The notes beneath the pieces were generated by a model. The model saw only the letters and a list, made by a program, of their open reading frames with translations. It ran no database searches and was not told where the DNA came from. Positions 1 to 4,728 of a stretch of DNA of 6,559 nt are shown in pieces; within the stretch, counting starts at the first letter, position 1, and each line of letters opens with the position of its first letter. Source of the DNA: Methanolinea sp. SDB (GTDB lineage: Archaea > Halobacteriota > Methanomicrobia > Methanomicrobiales > Methanospirillaceae); contig LKUF01000127.1 in NCBI GenBank assembly GCA_001412335.1, forward strand, positions 1 through 6,559. Reading direction: 5' to 3'. Both the position numbers and the translations under genes were made by a program.

Positions 1-548
1 AGCCTCACCGCCTCCTCTACCTGGGCCTCTGCCTCTTCCCAGGTGGCATGCACGGTGTGCGCCTCCTTAAACGAGGTGATCTCTCGTAACCGTATCAGCG
101 GACGGGTATGCTTGGTCTCGTACCGGAACGTGTTCACGATCTGGTAGATCCTGACCGGCAGATCGGCATGCGACCTGACCCAGAGGGAATACATGGGATA
201 GATCGCACACTCGCTGGTGGGGCGGAGCGCCAGTTTCACGTCGAGGGGCGATGTCCCCCCGTGCGTGACCCAGTAGACCTCCTCCTCGAACCCCTTTATG
301 TGCTCGGCTTCCTTTGCAAACTCGTTTTCCGGGATGAGGAGCGGGAACAGCGCTTCCTGGTGGTCGCGGTCCATCAGTTCCCGCAGCAACGAGTAGACGT
401 TTCTCCGGAGTGCGAACCCGAACGGGTACCAGACATAGAGGCCCTTGACAGGGTAGCGGACGTCCATGATCTCGGCCCGCCACAGGATTTCGTTGTACCA
501 TCCGGAAAAGTCATCTTTCGGGGGAAGCGCCCCATGTTCTTCATCCAC
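1..548 (-). CDS. proS: Prolyl-tRNA synthetase, archaeal/eukaryal type (N-terminal part; gene continues past the left edge)
   Basis: Class II aminoacyl-tRNA synthetase that joins proline to tRNA-Pro using ATP in the cytoplasm. Only the first 182 codons are in the window; full-length archaeal ProS is about 480 residues, so the anticodon-binding and C-terminal domains lie off the left edge. Visible landmarks are the early F-S-G-W-Y segment (14-18), the motif 1 region YPFGFALRR (41-49) running into the FPLLIP strand (68-73), the proline-site T-x-E loop RPTSE (109-113), and motif 2 beginning [10 protein letters not shown] (141-150) and continuing through [11 protein letters not shown] (155-165), typical of the archaeal/eukaryal subclass. 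I place the start at GTG 548 because a GAGGAG-type ribosome site lies about 10 nt upstream and no in-frame ATG is nearer. It is the last visible gene of an operon with the DUF63 and SpoIIM-like genes, 14 nt after the latter. The identity is very secure; the start is fairly secure. Confidence 0.95.
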   Translation of the reverse strand, partial: MDEEHGALPPKDDFSGWYNEILWRAEIMDVRYPVKGLYVWYPFGFALRRNVYSLLRELMDRDHQEALFPLLIPENEFAKEAEHIKGFEEEVYWVTHGGTSPLDVKLALRPTSECAIYPMYSLWVRSHADLPVRIYQIVNTFRYETKHTRPLIRLREITSFKEAHTVHATWEEAEAQVEEAVR

Positions 549-555
549 GACTATT

Positions 556-565
556 TCACTCCTCA
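556..565 (-). promoter_or_regulatory. Ribosome binding site of proS
   Basis: On the minus strand this reads TGAGGAGTGA. Its GAGGAG core matches the archaeal anti-Shine-Dalgarno sequence and ends about 10 nt before the GTG start at 548. The TGA of the preceding SpoIIM-like gene (563-565) overlaps the site, so translation of the two genes may be coupled. The site is what decides the GTG start for proS. Confidence 0.65.
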
Positions 566-1123
566 AGCTACAAACTGTATGATCCAGGGCGTAATAAAGG
601 CCTCTGTAATCGCTGCAATTGCAATAAGGGGTAATACAACGGCGACAAATCTCCGCCCGAGCACGGCGGCGTCACCGCCGGCATCACCCGGGCCCGTCCA
701 CTCGGTGTACAGGGAGCGGGCCAGGGACAATCCGAGCGCACCCGATATGACGAACGCCGGGATCTCGAAGATGCCGTGGGGCACGATGGCTGCCGCGACA
801 TAGAGGAGGCTGCTCTCCTGCCGGACGACCTCGAGTATCGAGCCGATGACAAACCCGTTCGTCCCGATGATGAAGATGGTGACCAGCCCGAAGGTCGCCC
901 CGCCCAGGAACATGAAAATGCATGCCTGGATATTGTTCAGGAAGAGTTTTCCTGCCAGCAGGAGGGAAGAGTCGGTCATGATCTCCCCGATGATTGCGTC
1001 CCTGAAGAATTCGACCATCTGCGTCCCGAACGCAGGCTCCGCAACAGTCACCAGGACACCCGCCGCGAGGGAGAGGGCGAAGAGGGCAGCGGTCACCACC
1101 AGTGGATCCCGCAGGTCAGACAT
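563..1123 (-). CDS. SpoIIM/DUF95-family integral membrane protein
   Basis: A 186-residue membrane protein of the stage II sporulation protein M family (also called DUF95). Hydrophobic segments lie at about 8-28, 65-86, 104-132 and 157-178, with less certain short ones near 52-63 and 87-100. Family-typical features are the helix start FLNNIQA (61-67), the glycine-rich stretch after it (74-95, with G-G-x-x-F-G-L and a T-N-G-F turn), and PHGIFEIPA (115-123), the most conserved block. In endospore-forming bacteria SpoIIM belongs to a peptidoglycan-degrading engulfment complex. Archaea do not sporulate and methanogens of this group lack murein, so that role cannot carry over and the function here is unknown. 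Its ATG overlaps the end of the DUF63 gene by 8 bp and proS follows after 14 nt, so all three are probably one transcript. Family assignment is confident; function is not assigned. Confidence 0.88.
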   Translation of the reverse strand: MSDLRDPLVVTAALFALSLAAGVLVTVAEPAFGTQMVEFFRDAIIGEIMTDSSLLLAGKLFLNNIQACIFMFLGGATFGLVTIFIIGTNGFVIGSILEVVRQESSLLYVAAAIVPHGIFEIPAFVISGALGLSLARSLYTEWTGPGDAGGDAAVLGRRFVAVVLPLIAIAAITEAFITPWIIQFVA

Positions 1124-1964
1124 AGAGCATCATCCTCACCATGTCCCGGACGCCCGGGGCAAGACCGACCGTGATCATCGCGAGCACGATCAGGTGCCAG
1201 AGGACCGGCGACCCCTCGTTCCGGAACCGTTCCAGGATATATATGCCCGGGAAGAGCACGAGCAGCTTCAGCGGGAACATGGAGAAGGCGGTGCCCGTCC
1301 AGGCGATGAGGTTCGATCCCACCACGTGCACCTCGACATATTCCAGCGGGTGGAGATCGATTCCAAAACTCGTCGCGCTGGCATCGAGCATCTGGCCGAA
1401 TATAAGCGCGAGGTAGAGCGGGTCGGCGGCATACTCCCACCGGAGCAGGTACCGCATGGCCGCATAGACGAGGGCAGTGGTGAGTACGCCAAGGCCGATG
1501 ATAAACGCCGCCACCCCGGCATCCACGACGGTATTGACGATTCCGAACGAGACCAGCACACCTGCAGCAACAAGGCACGCGACAACCCCTGTCCCCGAGT
1601 ACAGGGGGATATAGTCCCTGACCAGGCCTGCCTTCTGGATCGACGAGGTGGCCACCAGTACCGCTGCGGTAAAGAAGAAGAGCAGGAAGTAGATGAGCGG
1701 GGTTATCAGCAGGTACTGGAGATCAGAGGTGATCATCCCCGTATCCTGCACCACCCGCAACAGGCCCCCGAGAACGACATACGGAAGCGTCGCCAGCACG
1801 AACCGGCCGTCGATTGCAATGGTCTTCGAGCGGGAGAACCACCGGTAAAGGATATATATGGCTACGAGAAGAACCAGAGCGTATGTTGTCGTATCCACGA
1901 CATTGTAGGGCTGGCCGTAGCGTATCGGATCGATGTAGTATTTGTATATGAATCCCAATACCAT
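1116..1964 (-). CDS. DUF63-family multi-pass membrane protein
   Basis: A 282-residue integral membrane protein that I recognise as the DUF63 family, known mainly from euryarchaea; its function is unknown. About seven to eight hydrophobic segments are visible, near 24-40, 55-69, 84-106, 123-142, 147-170, 180-197, 218-242 and 254-270. Polar residues stand out within or beside helices: LGGLLR (65-70) followed by D74, GQMLDASATS (190-199), the E-x-H of EVHVVG (211-216), and FPLKLL near 230-235. These recurring acidic and histidine positions look like an active or metal site in the membrane, but this is inference. The ATG at 1964 is the natural start, since the protein begins with a short amphipathic segment before helix 1. 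No well-spaced ribosome site precedes it, so the mRNA may be leaderless. It is first in the minus operon with the SpoIIM-like gene and proS. Confidence 0.85.
   Translation of the reverse strand: MVLGFIYKYYIDPIRYGQPYNVVDTTTYALVLLVAIYILYRWFSRSKTIAIDGRFVLATLPYVVLGGLLRVVQDTGMITSDLQYLLITPLIYFLLFFFTAAVLVATSSIQKAGLVRDYIPLYSGTGVVACLVAAGVLVSFGIVNTVVDAGVAAFIIGLGVLTTALVYAAMRYLLRWEYAADPLYLALIFGQMLDASATSFGIDLHPLEYVEVHVVGSNLIAWTGTAFSMFPLKLLVLFPGIYILERFRNEGSPVLWHLIVLAMITVGLAPGVRDMVRMMLYV
1941..1950 (+). promoter_or_regulatory. Candidate TATA box for egsA-UPF0179
   Basis: TTTGTATATG centres about 30 nt upstream of the egsA ATG at 1976, which fits a TATA element with a leaderless transcript; no ribosome-site-like sequence is seen just before 1976. 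It lies within the first codons of the divergent DUF63 gene. An alternative TATA candidate (GATATAAAT, 1969-1977) would place the transcript start near 2000 and force the later in-frame ATG at 2033. Confidence 0.35.
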
Positions 1965-1975
1965 TCCTGATATAA

Positions 1976-3055
1976 ATGGGCGCAGACGGTATTAAAGTAC
2001 TCAAAAGGAAGGTATTCGACAGATCCCGGTGGATGCAGTTCCCCCGGGACGTCGTGATCGGCCATGGCGTGATCGCGCAATTGCCGGCCGTCTGCACGGA
2101 TCTCCGCCTGGGAAGCTCCGTCATGATCGTCTCCGGTTCACATACCATGGAGATGGCCGGACGAGAGGTTATCGCCGGGATGGAGAAGGACCACCGTGTC
2201 CGTTCGTTCATCGCCGATTCCATCAGCATGGACGTCATCCGCCAGGCTGAAGATGCCGCAGAGGACGTGGACTTCCTGGTAGGCGTCGGAGGCGGACGGG
2301 TTATCGATACCGCCAAGATCGTCTCCTACAACCTGGACCGCCAGTTCATCAGCGTCCCAACCGCCGCATCGCATGACGGCATCGCATCATCCAGGGCTTC
2401 TGTCCCGATGGAGAGCGGACACGCCTCCCTCCAGGCGCACCCGCCGATCGCGATCGTGGCCGACACCGCCATCATCGCCTCCGCACCCCACCGGTCGATG
2501 GCATCGGGGTGCGCCGACATCATCTCCAACTACACGGCCGTCCTGGACTGGGAGCTCTCCCACCGGCTCAAGGCCGAACCGGTCAGCGAGTATGCGCTGG
2601 CGCTCTCGAGGATGACCGCCGAACTGCTGATGAAGAATGCACGGACCATCAGGCCGCACAACGAGGAGAGCGCCTGGTTTGTCATAAAAGCGCTTGTCTC
2701 ATCAGGCGTCGCCATGAGCATCGCCGGCTCGTCGCGCCCCGCGTCCGGTGGTGAGCACAAGTTCGGGCACGCACTGGAGCGGCTTGCACCGGGGAAGGCC
2801 ATGCACGGGGAGGCGTGCGGGATCGGGACCATCATCTGCATGTACCTGCATGGCGGGGACTGGAGGGAGATCCGGGACGCGCTGGCCTCTATCGGCGCAC
2901 CAACGACACCACGGGATCTTGGCATCGACGACGATATCGCCGTGGAGGCGCTCCTGATGACAAAGACTATTCGTCCCGAGCGCTTTACTATTCTTGATAT
3001 GGGGCTTTCCCGCGAGTCCGCAACCGGGCTCGTGCGGATGCTGTACGAGGAGTGA
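1976..3055 (+). CDS. egsA: Glycerol-1-phosphate dehydrogenase [NAD(P)+]
   Basis: Reduces dihydroxyacetone phosphate to sn-glycerol 1-phosphate, the committed step that sets the stereochemistry of archaeal ether lipids. It is a cytoplasmic member of the iron/zinc alcohol dehydrogenase-like superfamily related to glycerol dehydrogenase. Visible motifs are the nucleotide-binding GVGGGRVIDTAK (103-114), the family signature SVPTAASHDGIAS (126-138), SGCADIISN (177-185) with D181 as probable metal ligand, GGEHKFGHALE (258-268) with histidines 261 and 265, and MHGEACGIG (276-284) with H277. Length (359 residues) is near the usual 345-355. The ATG at 1976 gives an N-terminal extension of about a dozen residues before KVFDRSRWMQ; the in-frame ATG at 2033 is the other option, but would remove residues that homologues usually carry before the WMQ-PR motif. 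It diverges from DUF63 by 11 bp and is followed 6 nt later by UPF0179. Function is secure. Confidence 0.95.
   Translation: MGADGIKVLKRKVFDRSRWMQFPRDVVIGHGVIAQLPAVCTDLRLGSSVMIVSGSHTMEMAGREVIAGMEKDHRVRSFIADSISMDVIRQAEDAAEDVDFLVGVGGGRVIDTAKIVSYNLDRQFISVPTAASHDGIASSRASVPMESGHASLQAHPPIAIVADTAIIASAPHRSMASGCADIISNYTAVLDWELSHRLKAEPVSEYALALSRMTAELLMKNARTIRPHNEESAWFVIKALVSSGVAMSIAGSSRPASGGEHKFGHALERLAPGKAMHGEACGIGTIICMYLHGGDWREIRDALASIGAPTTPRDLGIDDDIAVEALLMTKTIRPERFTILDMGLSRESATGLVRMLYEE
1988..2000 (-). promoter_or_regulatory. Candidate TATA box for the DUF63-SpoIIM-proS operon
   Basis: On the minus strand the sequence GTACTTTAATACC centres about 30 nt before the ATG at 1964, the distance expected for an archaeal TATA box driving a leaderless or nearly leaderless message. 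It lies inside the first codons of the divergent egsA gene. A second AT-rich stretch (TTTATATC, 1969-1976) is closer, but would start transcription inside the coding region. This is an inference from spacing and composition only. Confidence 0.35.
3047..3055 (+). promoter_or_regulatory. Ribosome binding site of the UPF0179 gene, overlapping the egsA stop
   Basis: GAGGAGTGA carries a strong Shine-Dalgarno core whose last G is 9 nt before the ATG at 3062. The final TGA is also the egsA stop codon, so the end of egsA translation and initiation on the next gene are physically linked. Confidence 0.6.
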
Positions 3056-3061
3056 ACCGCC

Positions 3062-3508
3062 ATGGCAGAGCTCAAATCCAAGGTGACACTGATCGGAACT
3101 GAACTTGCACAGACGGGTCTTGAGTTCGTATACGAAGGGATGATTGCGGACTGCGAATCCTGCCCGGTGAAGAAAGCCTGCAACAACCTCAAAGTGGGGA
3201 AAAAATACCGGATCGTCGGGATCCGCCCGACAAGACATGCGTGCATCGTCCACCACAACGGGGCACAGACCGTTGAAGTGGTGGAGTCCCCCATACCTGC
3301 CCTGATAAGTGCAGATATGGCCATCCGGAATACAAAGATCCTTTTTGAATCCGCGTGCAGCCGGGAGAACTGCGCAAACTACGATCTCTGCCATCCCGAA
3401 GGTATCATCGAGGGTGAGAAGTACGTGGTGATCGACGTGATCGGAAACGCACCCGACATATGTGAGAAAGGGAGAAACCTCCAGCTCGTCGAGCTCATGC
3501 AGGTTTAG
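3062..3508 (+). CDS. UPF0179-family cysteine-rich archaeal protein
   Basis: A 148-residue soluble protein recognised as the UPF0179 family, conserved in euryarchaea and without a known function. It opens with KVTLIGTELAQTGLEFVYEG (7-26), the family's typical start. Eight cysteines fall into two groups of four: C31-x2-C34-x5-C40 plus C61, and C99-x4-C104-x5-C110 plus C134. Histidines 59, 64, 65 and 111 lie near these groups. This arrangement suggests two bound metal centres, iron-sulfur clusters or zinc, in two related halves; the metal is inference. RPTRHACIVH (55-64) is a conserved-looking basic/histidine stretch. No signal peptide or membrane segment is seen. It is 6 nt downstream of egsA with its ribosome site over the egsA stop, so the two are co-transcribed and probably coupled. 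Family assignment is confident; a link to lipid synthesis rests on position only. Confidence 0.9.
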   Translation: MAELKSKVTLIGTELAQTGLEFVYEGMIADCESCPVKKACNNLKVGKKYRIVGIRPTRHACIVHHNGAQTVEVVESPIPALISADMAIRNTKILFESACSRENCANYDLCHPEGIIEGEKYVVIDVIGNAPDICEKGRNLQLVELMQV

Positions 3509-3510
3509 CC

Positions 3511-3521
3511 ACACCTTTTTA
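3511..3521 (+). terminator. Short T-run at the end of the egsA-UPF0179 transcript
   Basis: Just after the UPF0179 stop (3506-3508) the plus strand has ACACCTTTTTA. Archaeal RNA polymerase often stops at such U-runs without a hairpin. Five T is short, and the run reaches into the stop codon of the convergent glycohydrolase gene. A small inverted repeat (3483-3495, five-base stem) precedes it inside the coding region but may be chance. Confidence 0.35.
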
Positions 3522-4379
3522 GCGAACCGAAGCCGTCCACAGCCGGAAGGCCGTCTCCATCACCCTTTCGAGCGGACGGAGCCCTGCCATCCAGCGGGCG
3601 GGGATCGAGTGGAGACCGTAGTGCGCACCCGCAAGTGACCCTGCGATCGCTCCTACCGTATCTGAATCGCCTCCCATGTTGACTGCGGTGACGACAGCCT
3701 CAAAAAAACTCCCGCTATTCATGAAACAGGATAGTGCGGCATGGGTCGCTTCCAGCGCATCGAGTCCGGCGACGGGAACATGGCGGTCGTACGACTCCAG
3801 GAACGCCGATACCGTCCTCTCGCGACATCGTGCAGCTGCCCGGAGATGCGCCTCTTCCGGCTCCCGGCCCCGGCAGAGGTCGCTCACCATCCGGTTTATC
3901 CAGGCCGAGCACGCCCCGGCAACGGGATTGTAATGGGTCAGCCTCGAGCACGCGATACTGTAGACCTCGAGCTCAGGACCGGAATAGAAGATGCCGAGCG
4001 GCGGCCCCCGCATCACACTGCCATTGGACCGTGACCCTGCGGCCAGGTATACGTCACGCGAGGCCGAGAGGGGGTCCTGCCCGGCCAGGATACGGTCAAA
4101 GACCGCACCCGAGGTCGGTCCGTACATATGGGGGTTTTGCCGATAGTCGTTAATAAGCCGGCGAAGAATATCATACGGGAAAAACCCCCGAAGTTCTGCA
4201 AGGGAATCGGCAATTGCCAGTGCCTGCAGCGTATCGTCCGTGATCTCGCCGGAAAGACGACGGAATCGTCCCCCGGGAACCATATCAGCAAGCGGCCTGG
4301 CTGGAGACGGTGACCCCTCGAGGGGCGCACCCATCGCATCGCCAATTGCCAGTCCAACCAGTGCGCCTGCCGGGTGCAC
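3519..4379 (-). CDS. ADP-ribosylglycohydrolase (DraG/ARH) family protein
   Basis: A 286-residue protein of the dinuclear-magnesium ADP-ribosylglycohydrolase fold, whose members remove ADP-ribose from modified proteins or hydrolyse related ADP-ribose compounds. Landmarks from a GTG start at 4379 are LAIGDAMGAPLEG (10-22), the metal-binding TDDT (47-50), SNGSVMRGPP (118-127), a THYNP block (148-152), and the second metal motif GGDSDTVGAIAG (236-247). All expected metal ligands are present, so it should be active. The reading frame stays open upstream to an ATG at 4460, but the extra residues are AT-rich, unlike the family and overlap the opposite promoter. GTG 4379 gives VHPAGALVGLAIGD, a normal family start, and lies about 30 nt below a TATA-like element, suggesting a leaderless message. 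No ADP-ribosyltransferase partner (DraT) or nitrogenase gene is visible, so the substrate is unknown. It converges on UPF0179 and diverges from UPF0058. Confidence 0.88.
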   Translation of the reverse strand: MHPAGALVGLAIGDAMGAPLEGSPSPARPLADMVPGGRFRRLSGEITDDTLQALAIADSLAELRGFFPYDILRRLINDYRQNPHMYGPTSGAVFDRILAGQDPLSASRDVYLAAGSRSNGSVMRGPPLGIFYSGPELEVYSIACSRLTHYNPVAGACSAWINRMVSDLCRGREPEEAHLRAAARCRERTVSAFLESYDRHVPVAGLDALEATHAALSCFMNSGSFFEAVVTAVNMGGDSDTVGAIAGSLAGAHYGLHSIPARWMAGLRPLERVMETAFRLWTASVR

Positions 4380-4454
4380 AAAGTCCGATATAAAGATCAC
4401 CAATAAAGTATATCTGGTTGTGAAAAAAGTAGTCATTTGGAGAAAGGTGATAGT
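4380..4454. promoter_or_regulatory. Divergent AT-rich promoter region with a shared TATA-like element
   Basis: The 75 bp between the two divergent genes are clearly richer in A and T than the coding DNA around them. ATAAAGTATATCT at 4403-4415 can be read as a TATA box either way. On the plus strand it predicts a transcript start near 4437, giving an 18-nt leader to the UPF0058 GTG at 4455. On the minus strand it lies about 30 nt before the glycohydrolase GTG at 4379. A second AT-rich word (GATATAAAG, 4387-4395) could also serve the plus strand. Inferred from spacing and composition. Confidence 0.5.
4443..4451 (+). promoter_or_regulatory. Ribosome binding site deciding the UPF0058 start
   Basis: AAAGGTGAT matches the GGTGAT part of the archaeal Shine-Dalgarno consensus and sits at the right phase for GTG 4455. 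The in-frame TTG at 4437 lies before this site and would put the site inside the gene, so GTG 4455 is preferred. Confidence 0.6.
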
Positions 4455-4721
4455 GTGCAAAAGGAGGAATTACTGCATTTACACATGTTAATGATACATA
4501 TCAAGAAATACTACGAAGGCATCACCGGGGATGAAATTCCCGCAAAACGCTATAATTCGCTTAAAATCTCTCCTGTTCATATCCACAAAAACAAGAAGTG
4601 CCACAAGGATGCAATCCTTGCACTTGGCGATGAGATCGTCACCCAAATCCGGAGCCAGAGCCCGATACCGGTGAAATATACGAGTGAGCGGGCATCTGAA
4701 AAGGTCGCGGCCGAACACTGA
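4455..4721 (+). CDS. UPF0058-family small archaeal protein
   Basis: An 88-residue protein recognised as UPF0058, a small family conserved in euryarchaea with no assigned function. With the GTG start it opens MQKEELLHLHMLMIHIKKYY, the family's usual start, an amphipathic helix with several histidines. The conserved centre is ISPVHIHKNKKCHKDAILALGDEI (38-61), where H42, H44, C49 and H50 could contact metal or nucleic acid; that is inference. The C-terminal tail from about 68 is polar and probably flexible. There is no signal or membrane segment. An in-frame TTG at 4437 would add six residues but conflicts with the ribosome site at 4443-4451. The gene is visibly less GC-rich than its neighbours, with many A-ending codons early on. 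It is first in a probable operon with elp3 (7 nt later) and priS. Family assignment is fairly sure; function is unknown. Confidence 0.85.
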   Translation: MQKEELLHLHMLMIHIKKYYEGITGDEIPAKRYNSLKISPVHIHKNKKCHKDAILALGDEIVTQIRSQSPIPVKYTSERASEKVAAEH

Positions 4722-4728
4722 CCATTGT

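Noticed and set aside
664..680. GC-rich hairpin (CGGCGG...CCGCCG) resembling a terminator or structured RNA
   Set aside because: It is in the middle of the SpoIIM-like coding region in a Gly/Ala/Asp-rich loop, with no T-run after it on the coding strand.
108..803. Long open frame on the plus strand (231 codons)
   Set aside because: It runs antisense across proS and the SpoIIM-like gene, has a biased low-complexity composition and no family resemblance; it is a shadow of the real genes.
846..1970. Very long open frame on the plus strand (374 codons)
   Set aside because: It is antisense to the clear DUF63 and SpoIIM-like membrane genes; its Arg/Glu/His/Gln-rich product is the usual antisense of hydrophobic GC-rich genes.
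3062..3508. UPF0179 as a Cas4-like nuclease of a CRISPR system, prompted by the C-x2-C-x5-C pattern
   Set aside because: No PD-(D/E)XK nuclease motif, no cas genes and no repeat array are present; the family is a separate archaeal one.
4314..4325. Perfect 12-base palindrome CCCCTCGAGGGG
   Set aside because: It lies inside the glycohydrolase and encodes the conserved A-P-L-E-G segment of the family; codon choice in GC-rich DNA explains it, and no second copy was seen.
4211..4353. Direct repeat of about 11 bases (CAATTGCCAGT) at 4211 and 4343
   Set aside because: Both copies encode L-A-I-(A/G)-D segments of the same protein; similar peptide sequence explains the match, and there is no array.
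4380..4460. N-terminal extension of the glycohydrolase back to the ATG at 4460, which might be read as a signal peptide
   Set aside because: The extra residues come from the AT-rich promoter spacer, overlap the opposite gene start, and precede a normal family start; a real signal sequence is unlikely.
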